Positions 25,249 to 32,763 of a stretch of 64,000 nt of DNA are shown here, in pieces. The position numbers were made by a program, and so were the translations under genes. Within the stretch, counting starts at the first letter, position 1. Each line of letters begins with the position of its first letter. Below the pieces are notes generated by a model that worked only from the letters and a program-made list of their open reading frames with translations, ran no database searches and was not told the origin of the DNA. Source of the DNA: DASSUW01 sp963792385. GTDB taxonomy: Bacteria > Actinomycetota > Thermoleophilia > Solirubrobacterales > Solirubrobacteraceae. Where the stretch lies: contig CAWBVZ010000001.1 of assembly GCA_963792385.1 (NCBI GenBank), positions 186,001 to 250,000 on the forward strand, read 5' to 3'.

Positions 25249-26288
25249 GCCCGCTCGGCGATCGCCGGTACGCCGGCCTCGAGCCGGTCGAAGAACGCGT
25301 CCTCGGTGGTGCCGGCCAGCCGCCGCTTGTAGGAGCCCTCCAGGAACACCGCGGACTTCCAGAGCGCGAGCGTCATGTACCAGCGCACGTCGGACATCGA
25401 GCGGCCGGAGCGCTCCTCGTAGCGCGCGATCAGCTGCTCGCGCGTCGGGAAGCCCGATCGCCGCGTGACGGCGCTGAGGCCGAACAGGGCGTCCTCGGCA
25501 TCGCCCGGCTGCGCCCACGTCGCGACGAGGTAGCCGACGTCCGCCAGCGGGTCCCCGATCGTGGCCAGCTCCCAGTCGAAGATCGCGGCGAGCCGGGCGG
25601 GCGTGCCCGGAGCGAACATCGTGTTGCCGAGCCGGTAGTCGCCGTGCACGATCGTCGCCTCGCCGGACTCGGGCTTGTGCTCGGCCAGCCACGCGGTCAC
25701 GCGGTCGAGCACCGGCAGCTCGCGCGTGCGGTTGTGTTCCCACAGGCCGCCGAAGCGGCGCAGCTGGCGGTCGAGATAGCCCGTCGGCTTGCCGTAGCCC
25801 TCGAGCCCGCAGGCGCGCCAGTCGACGGCGTGGATCTCCACCAGCGCGTCCACCAGCTCCTCGCCGATCCGCGCGCGGGCGGCCTCGTCGTCGAGCGCGG
25901 CCGGCACGTCGGAGGTCAGCACGTCCCCGTCCACCTGCTCCATCACGTAGAACGGCGCGCCGATCACGGACTCGTCGTCGCAGGTGGCGAGCACGCGCGG
26001 CGTGCGCACGCGTGCGTCCTGCACGGCGCTCAGCAGCCGCGCCTCGCGCAGCACGTCGTGGGCCGAAGGCGGCAGCGGCGGGCGCGGCGGGCGCCGCAGC
26101 ACCCACGCGCCGCCGGCGCGGCTGATCAGGTACGTCACGTTCGAGTGGCCCTCGCCGACCGGCTGCGCCTCGAGCGGTCCCGAGCCGAGCCCGCGGTCGT
26201 CGAGGAACGCCTCGAGTGGCCGCCGCACGAGCAGCGGCGGAAGGTCGAGTAGGGACGCCTGTTCAGGGGTATCGACGATGCCCGACAT
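25227..26288 (-). CDS. APH-family phosphotransferase (ACAD10/11 N-terminal-like kinase)
   Basis: 353 residues. It starts with SLLDLPPLLVRRPLEAFLDD, then a glycine loop (VGEGHSNVTYLI), a kinase Lys-region (AWVLRRPPRPPLPP) and FYVMEQVDGDV. The catalytic loop is IVHGDYRLGNTMF (about residues 215-227) and the metal-binding Asp is in AAIFDWELATIGDPLADVG. This matches the branch that includes the kinase domain of ACAD10/ACAD11 rather than antibiotic kinases. In mammals that domain phosphorylates 4-hydroxyacyl-CoA. Coupling to a HAD hydrolase by overlap supports a shared hydroxy-acid pathway. Confidence 0.88.
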   Translation of the reverse strand: MSGIVDTPEQASLLDLPPLLVRRPLEAFLDDRGLGSGPLEAQPVGEGHSNVTYLISRAGGAWVLRRPPRPPLPPSAHDVLREARLLSAVQDARVRTPRVLATCDDESVIGAPFYVMEQVDGDVLTSDVPAALDDEAARARIGEELVDALVEIHAVDWRACGLEGYGKPTGYLDRQLRRFGGLWEHNRTRELPVLDRVTAWLAEHKPESGEATIVHGDYRLGNTMFAPGTPARLAAIFDWELATIGDPLADVGYLVATWAQPGDAEDALFGLSAVTRRSGFPTREQLIARYEERSGRSMSDVRWYMTLALWKSAVFLEGSYKRRLAGTTEDAFFDRLEAGVPAIAERAWAIAAD

Positions 26289-26304
26289 TCGCGCACCGTA
26301 CCCT

Positions 26305-26332
26305 GGTCACCGCAACCTGGGCCGCGGTGACC
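26305..26332. promoter_or_regulatory. Inverted repeat in a divergent promoter region
   Basis: GGTCACCGC (26305-26313) and GCGGTGACC (26324-26332) are perfect inverted copies with a 10-base spacer. They sit in the 60-base gap between the divergent APH-like gene and the secreted glycosidase gene, so they could be an operator for either. The regulator is unknown. Confidence 0.4.
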
Positions 26333-26348
26333 GGTTCAGGACCCCTAC

Positions 26349-27734
26349 ATGCGTATACGACTTCTGATCATTGCCCTGCTGACGCTGCTCGCCGTGCCTG
26401 CGGCTGCCCAGGCGTCCCCGCGCCAGGTCATGACGTTCGAGGCGCCTGAGGAACTATTCGACGCCGGCCGGCGCGACGCGACACTCGACGAGATCAAGGC
26501 GTTCGGGGTCACCCAGATTCGCCAGCTCGTCTACTGGCAGCAGTTCGCGCCGTCGCCGACGCGCAAGACCAAGCCGAGCTTCAACGCCTCCAACCCCGAC
26601 GCGTATCCGGCCGGGAACTGGAGCCGCCTCGACGGCCTGATCGCCGCTGCCCAGGCGCGCGGGATCACCGTGATGCTCACGCCCACCGGGCCGGTGCCGA
26701 AGTGGGCCACCAAGAGCAAGAAGAACTTCGTCGACCGGCCGAGCTCGAAGCTGTTCGGTCAGTTCGTCACCGCGCTCGCGCGCCGCTACGGCGACTCCGT
26801 GGCGCTGTGGTCGGTCTGGAACGAGCCGAACCAGCCGCAGTTCCTGATGCCGCAGTACAAGAAGAAGAAGCCGTACTCGCCGACGCTCTACCGCGGCCTC
26901 TACCGCGCCGCCTACAAGGCGATCCGGAGCGTCCCCTCCAACCGGCGGGACAAGATCCTGATCGGCGAGACGTCACCGCGCGGCAACGTCCACATCGTGC
27001 ACCCGCTGCGCTTCCTGCGCGGGATGGCGTGTCTGAGCGACAGCTACAAGAAGCGGCGCTCGTGCTCGCGGCTCCCGACCGACGGCTACGCGCACCACGC
27101 GTACACGACGCGGCTCGGCCCGCGGTTCGTGCCGGCGGACAAGAACGACGTGACGATCGGCGTGATCTCGCGGCTCGTGAAGGCGCTCGACCGCGCGGGC
27201 AAGGCGGGCGGCCTGCCGAAGCGGCTGAAGATCTACCTGACCGAGTTCGGGATCCAGTCCTACCCGGACAAGATCTCCGGCGTCCCGTTCGAGCGCCAGC
27301 CGGCGTACTACGCGATCGCCGAGCACATCGCGTATGTGAACTCGCGCGTCGCGCTGTTCTCCCAGTACCTGATGCGCGACGACGCGCCGCGCGAGGAGGG
27401 CTACCGGTTCCGCGGGTTCGAGAGCGGGCTGCGGCGCAACGACGGGAGCGCGAAGCCCGCCTACAAGGCGTTCGCCAACCCGCTCGCAGTCGAGCGCTAC
27501 GGCGCGACCGACGTGCTGTGGGGCCTGATCCGGCCGCAGAGCGGGGTCACGCGCGTCACGCTCGAGGTCCGCAAGTCCGGCAGCAAGAACTGGACGAAGC
27601 TGCGGACGCTCAACACGACGTCCAACGGCGTGTTCGGGCTCCGTTCCCGCCACCGCAACAAGCAGCAGTACCGCGTGCGCTGGACTGGGACGGACAACCG
27701 GGCTCACACCGGCCCGCCGATTCGCGCCTACTAG
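26349..27734 (+). CDS. Secreted glycoside hydrolase, clan-A (GH5/GH39-like)
   Basis: 461 residues with a signal peptide (RLLIIALLTLLAVPAAAQAS). The TIM-barrel catalytic region has the acid/base Glu in LWSVWNEPNQP (about residue 158), an upstream RQLVYWQQFAPSP strand, and the probable nucleophile Glu in IYLTEFGIQSYP (about residue 299). DGYAHHAYT carries conserved His residues. The C-terminal about 90 residues (GLIRPQSGVTRVTLEVRKSG) look like a beta-sandwich accessory domain. It probably acts on a plant or microbial polysaccharide outside the cell. The substrate class cannot be fixed from sequence. A strong hairpin follows its stop. Confidence 0.82.
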   Translation: MRIRLLIIALLTLLAVPAAAQASPRQVMTFEAPEELFDAGRRDATLDEIKAFGVTQIRQLVYWQQFAPSPTRKTKPSFNASNPDAYPAGNWSRLDGLIAAAQARGITVMLTPTGPVPKWATKSKKNFVDRPSSKLFGQFVTALARRYGDSVALWSVWNEPNQPQFLMPQYKKKKPYSPTLYRGLYRAAYKAIRSVPSNRRDKILIGETSPRGNVHIVHPLRFLRGMACLSDSYKKRRSCSRLPTDGYAHHAYTTRLGPRFVPADKNDVTIGVISRLVKALDRAGKAGGLPKRLKIYLTEFGIQSYPDKISGVPFERQPAYYAIAEHIAYVNSRVALFSQYLMRDDAPREEGYRFRGFESGLRRNDGSAKPAYKAFANPLAVERYGATDVLWGLIRPQSGVTRVTLEVRKSGSKNWTKLRTLNTTSNGVFGLRSRHRNKQQYRVRWTGTDNRAHTGPPIRAY

Positions 27735-27753
27735 AAAAAAGTTGGGGTCCCGA

Positions 27754-27776
27754 CCCGGTAGCGAGCTGCTACCGGG
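27754..27776 (+). terminator. Hairpin after the glycosidase gene
   Basis: CCCGGTAGC and GCTACCGGG form a perfect 9-pair stem with a 5-base loop, 19 bases after the glycosidase stop and 17 bases before the PRC-barrel start. There is no T-run after it on the plus strand. A run of six A lies before it at 27735-27740. It could be an intrinsic-like terminator or an attenuator of the next gene. Confidence 0.4.
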
Positions 27777-27793
27777 CGGGCGATAAGTGCGGT

Positions 27794-28207
27794 ATGCAAC
27801 GAGTGTCTCGACGAAACCTGCTCGGCCTGCGCGTGCAGGATTGTGATGGCGTCGACATCGGGCGGGTGGTCGACACCTGGCCCGACGACGGCGGCTGGGA
27901 GATGGTGCTGGTGATCGTGCGCCTGCAGCATTTCGGCGAGCGCCGCATGGTGCCCGTCGACGCGATGGTCCTCTGGGGCGGCGTGCTCCGCGTGCCGTAC
28001 CTGCGCTACCAGATCGAGGACGCCCCCGAGGCGAGCATGGGCGTGCACCGCGCCGAGGACCCGTGGCTGTCGATCGCCTACTGGCGTTCCGAGGAGCCCG
28101 CGCGGGCAGCAGCTATCGTGACGCCGCAATGGCGCCGCAGCTCTGGCTACTTCGTCATGGAGAGGCCGTCCCCCACGATTCCAAGCCCGACGCCGATCGC
28201 GAGCTGA
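27794..28207 (+). CDS. PRC-barrel-like domain protein
   Basis: 137 residues beginning MQRVSRRNLLGLRVQDCDG. The segment LGLRVQDCDGVDIGRVVDTW, then MVLVIVRLQHFGERRMVPVD and GGVLRVPYLRYQIEDAP, fits the small beta-barrel of PRC-like proteins, which often bind RNA or act in photosynthetic and stress proteins. The C-terminal tail is low in structure. Its last 79 bases overlap the sixA gene in another frame, an unusually long overlap. Either the tail is dispensable or translation of the two is coupled. The specific role is unknown. Confidence 0.65.
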   Translation: MQRVSRRNLLGLRVQDCDGVDIGRVVDTWPDDGGWEMVLVIVRLQHFGERRMVPVDAMVLWGGVLRVPYLRYQIEDAPEASMGVHRAEDPWLSIAYWRSEEPARAAAIVTPQWRRSSGYFVMERPSPTIPSPTPIAS

Positions 28208-28599
28208 CGCCGCGCGGCGAGCGCCAGGCGGTCGCCGCAGGGCAGGGATTGGCCCGGCTCGGCCTCGAGTTCGCCGCGTGCTACACGAGCCCGAAGGTGC
28301 GGGCGCTCGACACGGCGCGGCTGGCGTGCCAGGCGCTCAACATCGAGCCGGTGATCGAGGAGTCGCTGGCCAACGGGTTCGATCGCGACGACGCGCGCGA
28401 GCTGCTGCTGCGCCACGGCGACGACGCCCGCGTGCTCGTCGTCGGACACGACCCGTCGTTCACGCAGGTGGTGTACGACTTGACCGGTGGGCGCCTCGAC
28501 TTCAAGAAGGGCGGCGTCGCCGCGATCCGGGTCGAGCGCACCGCCGGCGAACTGCTTGTCGTGCTGCGCCCGCGCGAGCTCGAGTCGATCGCCGGCTGA
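28129..28599 (+). CDS. sixA: SixA-type phosphohistidine phosphatase
   Basis: 156 residues. The histidine phosphatase motif LWLLRHGEAVP (RHG near residue 8) and a second His in VLVVGHDPSFTQVV (about residue 108) are intact, with DRELTPRGERQA and CYTSPKVRALDTARL between. SixA enzymes remove phosphate from histidine-containing phosphocarrier domains and are the smallest members of the branch, as here. The start at 28129 places RHG at the usual position. It overlaps the end of the PRC-barrel gene by 79 bases and converges on the M20 peptidase gene. Confidence 0.88.
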   Translation: MAPQLWLLRHGEAVPHDSKPDADRELTPRGERQAVAAGQGLARLGLEFAACYTSPKVRALDTARLACQALNIEPVIEESLANGFDRDDARELLLRHGDDARVLVVGHDPSFTQVVYDLTGGRLDFKKGGVAAIRVERTAGELLVVLRPRELESIAG

Positions 28600-28610
28600 G
28601 AGCCCGTTTC

Positions 28611-29735
28611 CTAGAGGACCGCGCCGAGGACGGCCATCGCGACCTCGGCCCGCGGGGTGAGCGAGTCCGCGTAGACGAACTCGCCCGGGTTGTGGGCGCG
28701 GCCGCCGCGTGGGCCGAGCCCGTCGATCGTCACCGGGATCGTGGCGGCGAAGTGGCTCGCGTCGCTGGCGCCGCCGCGTGAGACGCCGCGGACCGGCCTG
28801 CCGAGCGCCGCGCTCGCCTGCTCGAGCACGGGCGCGACCGCGGCCTCGGAGTGCATCCCCGGCCAGCGGCGGATCAGCTGCGGGTCGAGTGCGACGCCGC
28901 CGACGTCCGCCGGGATCGCGCTGAGCACGCCCTCGATCGCCTCGAGCTCGTCGGCACGACAGTCGCAGAACAGCTCACCGGCGCCCGGCACGACGTTGAA
29001 CGCGTCGCCCGAGCGCAGCACGGTCGGGACGGCCGTGAGCCGGTGCTCGCCGGTCGGGTCGTGGCACGCGGCGACGGCCTGGGCGGCTGCGGCGAGCGCG
29101 AGCAGCGCGTTGCGGCCGCGGTCCGGCGCCGAGCCCGAGTGGGCGGACCGGCCGTGCGCGGTCGTGTGGATCGTCCCGGCCGCCTTGCGGCGCACGACGA
29201 CGCCGTCGTCGCCGTCCGGCGACTGGTCGCCGCCCTCGAAGCACAGGCACGCGTCCCAGCCGGCGAAACGGTCGACGTGCGCGAGGTCGCCGGTGCGCCA
29301 CTCCTCGTCGCACACGAGCAGCAGCGCCGCTTCCGCGTACGCCTCGGGCCGCCGGACGAGCGCGCGCATGATGCCGATCGAGAGCACCACGCCGCCCTTC
29401 ATGTCGACCGCGCCGGAGCCCACGAGCTTGTCCTCGTGGCGCGCCAGCGGCTTGTGGTCGGCGTGGGCGACGACGGTGTCGAGGTGGCCGACCAGCACCA
29501 CCCGCCGCTCGCCGGTGCCCGTCAGGTGGGCCAGCATGTCCGGCGCGTGGTTGGGCGACGAGCACGGAAGGCGCTCGATCGCGGCCTCGTCGGGCAGCAG
29601 CGCCGCGCAGACGGCGGCGCACTCCTCGGCGCCGTGGACGTCGCCGGACGGCGACGAGACGCCGACCAGCGCCTCGAGCTCCCGCACCGCCCGCCGCCCT
29701 ATCTCCGCCGCGGCCTCCTGTACCCAGGGGTCCAT
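28611..29735 (-). CDS. M20 family metallopeptidase (ArgE/DapE/CPG2-like)
   Basis: 374 residues. Zinc-binding motifs are VVLVGHLDTVVAHAD (His-x-Asp), GSGAVDMKGGVVLSIG (bridging Asp), LLVCDEEWRTGD (catalytic and metal Glu pair) and RAHNPGEFVY near the end (His). The dimerisation domain starts near VRRKAAGTIHTTAHGRSAHSG. The enzyme is cytosolic and probably releases an amino acid from an acylated or peptide substrate. The exact substrate is not readable. It is single between convergent sixA and the small secreted protein gene. Confidence 0.92.
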   Translation of the reverse strand: MDPWVQEAAAEIGRRAVRELEALVGVSSPSGDVHGAEECAAVCAALLPDEAAIERLPCSSPNHAPDMLAHLTGTGERRVVLVGHLDTVVAHADHKPLARHEDKLVGSGAVDMKGGVVLSIGIMRALVRRPEAYAEAALLLVCDEEWRTGDLAHVDRFAGWDACLCFEGGDQSPDGDDGVVVRRKAAGTIHTTAHGRSAHSGSAPDRGRNALLALAAAAQAVAACHDPTGEHRLTAVPTVLRSGDAFNVVPGAGELFCDCRADELEAIEGVLSAIPADVGGVALDPQLIRRWPGMHSEAAVAPVLEQASAALGRPVRGVSRGGASDASHFAATIPVTIDGLGPRGGRAHNPGEFVYADSLTPRAEVAMAVLGAVL

Positions 29736-29814
29736 GATTCGGCCACGGTACTGGCTCGACGATGGTCGAAGCTGAGCCGGGCGCGGGTCGCTCGCGCGAC
29801 CCGCGCCCGCGGCT

Positions 29815-30204
29815 TCAGGTCACCCGCTTCCAGGCGCTACAGCCCTCGCCTTCGGTGCACACCCTGAACTTGATGATGTGACCGCCGCCGTACGCGACCC
29901 CCTCCGGCTCCGCGCAGCCCTGACTCGGCGCCCAGGCCGACGTGCGGTCGACCTCTTCGGGCCCGAATGACGTGTCGATGTGAGCCCGGACCCGATGGCC
30001 GTCGGTGTCGTAGTCACACGCCCAGTAGAAGCCGCCCGGTGAGTCCGCGCACGCCCATGCGCTGTCGCTCGGGTGGTACACGATGTAGTTGCACGGCCTC
30101 GGCGCCGCGTGGGCCTTCTCCGGTGCACTCGTGAGTGTCGCCGTGGCAGCGAACCCGCCCACCGCCACGAACGCGGTCGCAAGCAGAAGCTTGATCGCTC
30201 GCAT
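29815..30204 (-). CDS. Small secreted Cys-rich protein
   Basis: 129 residues with a signal peptide (AIKLLLATAFVAVGGFAATA, cleavage near AHAAP). The mature part has six cysteines in CNYIVYH, AWACADSPGGFYWACDYD, PSQGCAEPEG and RVCTEGEGCSAW, suggesting three disulfides. No family is recognised. It ends SAWKRVT. Shine-Dalgarno-like GGGAGG lies before ATG 30204. The 160 bases upstream contain two CRP-type palindromes, and the Crp/Fnr-like gene is the next gene upstream on the same strand, so regulation by that protein is likely. Confidence 0.75.
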   Translation of the reverse strand: MRAIKLLLATAFVAVGGFAATATLTSAPEKAHAAPRPCNYIVYHPSDSAWACADSPGGFYWACDYDTDGHRVRAHIDTSFGPEEVDRTSAWAPSQGCAEPEGVAYGGGHIIKFRVCTEGEGCSAWKRVT

Positions 30205-30322
30205 GTGTTGCCTCCCTGTTTGGTTGATCCGTCGTCCCCGGATCGGTGCCGGCTCCCGCTCCGACGGACACGGCGCGAACGTAGTCACGCGTTCTGACGG
30301 TTCAACGCCTTCCGACCGGATG

Positions 30323-30338
30323 CGTGACCGCGGTCACG
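30323..30338. promoter_or_regulatory. CRP/FNR-type palindrome 1
   Basis: CGTGACCGCGGTCACG is a perfect 16-base palindrome with the GTGA-N6-TCAC layout of CRP-family operators (30324-30337). It lies about 120 bases upstream of the Cys-rich secreted protein start and just after the regulator gene. Confidence 0.6.
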
Positions 30339-30352
30339 GTGAGGCGTTCAAC

Positions 30353-30370
30353 GCGTGACGACGGTCACGC
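30353..30370. promoter_or_regulatory. CRP/FNR-type palindrome 2
   Basis: GCGTGACGACGGTCACGC has the same GTGA-N6-TCAC arrangement (30355-30368). Its centre is 31 bases from that of palindrome 1, about three helical turns. It overlaps the stop codon of the Crp/Fnr-like gene itself. Confidence 0.55.
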
Positions 30371-31096
30371 CTCGGCAGGCGTTCGCTGGATCTCCGCAGG
30401 CGAGGGGAACCGCAGGAAGTAGCCGCTGCCGCGCCCGCGCACGAGACCGCGTCGCTCGAGCACACCGAGCGAGCGCGACACGCTCTCGCGCGTCGAGCAC
30501 ACGAGATCGGCGAGCGTCACGCGCGACAGCTTGAGCGGAAGGAAGACGCCGTGTTCCTCCACGGTGCCCCAGCGGTCGGCGAGGTGCCAGAGCACCAGGT
30601 GCACGCGGCGCGCGATCTGCGGATGCTCGGCCATGGCAAGGCGGACGAGCAGCGAGTGCGAACGCAGGACGGACCGCTCGTGCAGCGCCATCAGGAGCCG
30701 TGGCCAGCCGGCCAGGCAGCGATGCAGCCGCTCGTCCAACACCGCGAGCAGCGCGGTCTCCTCCACCCGCCAGGACGTCTCGGACACGACCATGCGCTCT
30801 CCCGGCGCGCACGACGGATAGAAGACGTCCCCACGCCCGAGCAGCTCGGACCCGCGCCGATCGCCGACGACCAGGCGCCGTGTGAGGACACCGCGAATCA
30901 CCAGGAACGCACTCGCGACAGGATCGTCGGATCCGAGCAGGTCCCACGCGATGCGCTTGTTCCGCCGCAACCCGACGAGGGTCGCCACGCAGGACCGGTG
31001 CGCGTCGCGGAACTCGTCCGGGCAGAGTTGCGCCCCGAGCGAAGGCTCGATGTCGAGCAGCGGCACGCCGTGCGTGAGCCCGACGCTCCCGCTCAT
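30365..31096 (-). CDS. Crp/Fnr family transcriptional regulator
   Basis: 243 residues. The N-terminal cyclic-nucleotide-binding-like fold includes VASAFLVIRGVLTRRLVVGD and LLGRGDVFYPSCAPGERMV. The C-terminal helix-turn-helix is in LKLSRVTLADLVCSTRESVS followed by RSLGVLERRGLVRGRGSGYF (about residues 188-228). Key cAMP-contact residues are not evident, so the ligand is unknown; an Fe-S cluster is unlikely because the N-terminal cysteines are few. Two operator-like palindromes at its 3' end point to control of the downstream secreted protein. It is divergent from bcp. Confidence 0.85.
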   Translation of the reverse strand: MSGSVGLTHGVPLLDIEPSLGAQLCPDEFRDAHRSCVATLVGLRRNKRIAWDLLGSDDPVASAFLVIRGVLTRRLVVGDRRGSELLGRGDVFYPSCAPGERMVVSETSWRVEETALLAVLDERLHRCLAGWPRLLMALHERSVLRSHSLLVRLAMAEHPQIARRVHLVLWHLADRWGTVEEHGVFLPLKLSRVTLADLVCSTRESVSRSLGVLERRGLVRGRGSGYFLRFPSPAEIQRTPAEA

Positions 31097-31188
31097 GTTC
31101 GGAGCCGCCCCACCGCGTCCATGGTCGCGCGCACGGGCGGGTGCGACCATCGAGCGATCGGTTGATTCGCCGCATGAGGTGCCTCGAC

Positions 31189-31202
31189 CGATCGGCCGAT
31201 CG
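31189..31202. promoter_or_regulatory. Palindrome between crp-like gene and bcp
   Basis: CGATCGGCCGATCG is a perfect 14-base palindrome 26 bases before the bcp start. A related half, GCGATCGGTTGATTCG, lies near 31155. It is in the divergent promoter region and does not match the CRP-type pattern, so another regulator or chance (GC-rich palindrome) is possible. Confidence 0.3.
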
Positions 31203-31228
31203 CCCGCGGCCTGCGTAACCTGACGGGC

Positions 31229-31690
31229 ATGATCGAAGCTGGTGAGAAGGCCCCCGAGTTCACGCTGCCCGACCAGGACGGGAAGGAGGTCTCGCTGAGC
31301 GACTACGCCGGCAAGACCGTGGTCCTGTACTTCTATCCAAAGGCCGACACGCCGGGCTGCACCACGCAGGCGTGCGGGATCCGCGACCGCGCGGCCGAGT
31401 ACGACGCCGCCGGCGCGACCGTGATCGGCGTCTCGCCCGACCCGGTCGAGGCCGTCAAGAAGTTCCACGGCGGGCAGTCGCTGAACTTCACGCTGCTCGC
31501 CGACGCCGACCACGCGGTCTGCGACGCCTACGGCGTGTGGGTCGAGAAGAAGAACTACGGACGCACGTACATGGGCGCCCAGCGCTCCACGTTCATCATC
31601 GACGGCGACGGCACCGTGGTCCACGTGATCCCCAAGGCGTCCCCGAAGACGCACGACGACCAGGTGCTCGGGATGCTCGCCGCCGCCTAG
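31229..31690 (+). CDS. bcp: Thiol peroxidase, Bcp/PrxQ-type peroxiredoxin
   Basis: 153 residues. The active site KADTPGCTTQACGIRD holds the peroxidatic Cys (about residue 46) and the resolving Cys five residues later, the two-Cys PrxQ pattern. The N-terminus EAGEKAPEFTLPDQDGKEVS and the segment NFTLLADADHAVCDAYGVW are typical. It reduces hydrogen and alkyl peroxides in the cytosol using thioredoxin. The 3' end is followed after 14 bases by palindromic element 3. Confidence 0.95.
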   Translation: MIEAGEKAPEFTLPDQDGKEVSLSDYAGKTVVLYFYPKADTPGCTTQACGIRDRAAEYDAAGATVIGVSPDPVEAVKKFHGGQSLNFTLLADADHAVCDAYGVWVEKKNYGRTYMGAQRSTFIIDGDGTVVHVIPKASPKTHDDQVLGMLAAA

Positions 31691-31704
31691 GTTGTCGGCG
31701 GGAC

Positions 31705-31843
31705 GAACGTCAACCCCGCTGGGCGGGGCAGCGGGGAGCCTTCGGGCGTGGGGTGGGGTCATCTAGTCGCGCATACCGCGACTAATCAACCCCAGCACGG
31801 CGGTCGGCCCAACCGGCTCCCCCACCCAGCGCAGTTGACGTTC
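31705..31843. repeat. Palindromic intergenic element, copy 3 (139 bases)
   Basis: Left end GAACGTCAACCCCGCTGGG and right end CCCAGCGCAGTTGACGTTC, inverted except for the same CC/TG difference. The centre is the hairpin GGGTCATCTAGTCGCG, loop CATAC, CGCGACTAATCAACCC. The whole length can fold. It starts 14 bases after the bcp stop and ends 38 bases before the Fpg-type glycosylase start, in a tandem gene context. Confidence 0.85.
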
Positions 31844-31881
31844 GCTCAGCCCGCCGACCCCGCTCGGCTAACGTCTTACGG

Positions 31882-32742
31882 GTGCCCGAGCTGCCCGAGA
31901 TGGAGATCGTCGCGCGGCGGCTCGACGCAGCGTTGCCGGGGGAGCGGATCGAGTCCGCGATGGCGCCCGGGATCAATGCGCTGAAGACGTTCGACCCGCC
32001 GTTCTCGGCGCTCGAGGGCGCGACGATCTCCGGTGCCCGCCGGCGCGGCAAGCTGCTGCTGCTCGACGTCGACTCGCCGTCGCACGGGCCGCTCACGCTG
32101 CTGCTGCACCTGATGAGCGCGGGGCGGGCGCAGGTGTTCGACAAGCGCGCGTCGCTGCGCGACAAGACCTCGCGCATCCTGCTCCGGCTCCCCGACGACC
32201 GCGAGCTGCGCGTGCGCGAGTTCGGGACCAAGCAGCGGGCGTGGGCGAAGCTGCTGACGCCCGAAGGCCTCGAGACCGAGGAGTCGCTGGAAGGCCTCGG
32301 GCCGGAGGCGTGGCCGGACCCGCCCGAGGACCTGCGCGAGCTGCTCGCGACGCCGCGGCCGCTGCACTCGCTGCTGCGCGACCAGCGGGTCATCACCGGG
32401 ATCGGGCGCACATGGGTCGACGAGATCCTGCACGCGGCCCGGCTCTCGCCGTTCAAGCGCGGCGACGACCTCTCCGAGGAGGAGGCGGACGCTCTCCGCG
32501 AGGCGATCGTGGGCGAGCTCCAGCGCGTGCTCGACGTCTACGAGGAGGCCGTCCAACTCCCGCTGCCGGAGAAGTTCCCGAAGCCGACGCGCGTGCACGC
32601 CCACCAGGGCGAGCCGTGCCCGCGCTGCGAGACGATCCTCGAGGCGGTCTTCTACGAGGACTACGTGATGACCTACTGCCCGCACTGCCAGACCGAGGAC
32701 CGCGTGCTCAAGGACCGCCGGCTCTCGCGGTTGCTGAAGTAG
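31882..32742 (+). CDS. Formamidopyrimidine-DNA glycosylase (Fpg/Nei family)
   Basis: 286 residues from a GTG at 31882. The mature N-terminus PELPEMEIVARRL gives the catalytic Pro and Glu at positions 2-3. The conserved Lys is in ARRRGKLLLLD, and the helix-two-turn-helix is in VITGIGRTWVDEILHAARLS. A C-terminal zinc finger (CPRCETIL and CPHCQTED) is complete. The enzyme removes oxidised purines or pyrimidines and nicks the strand. Whether it is Fpg (8-oxoG) or a Nei-like variant is not certain. It lies downstream of the peroxiredoxin gene, a plausible oxidative-stress pairing. Confidence 0.9.
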   Translation: MPELPEMEIVARRLDAALPGERIESAMAPGINALKTFDPPFSALEGATISGARRRGKLLLLDVDSPSHGPLTLLLHLMSAGRAQVFDKRASLRDKTSRILLRLPDDRELRVREFGTKQRAWAKLLTPEGLETEESLEGLGPEAWPDPPEDLRELLATPRPLHSLLRDQRVITGIGRTWVDEILHAARLSPFKRGDDLSEEEADALREAIVGELQRVLDVYEEAVQLPLPEKFPKPTRVHAHQGEPCPRCETILEAVFYEDYVMTYCPHCQTEDRVLKDRRLSRLLK

Positions 32743-32763
32743 GCGATCAGAGGCCGGCGGGCT

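Noticed and set aside
25227..26288. Aminoglycoside resistance kinase
   Set aside because: The sequence follows the ACAD10/11-type branch and is coupled to a HAD hydrolase; nothing points to antibiotics.
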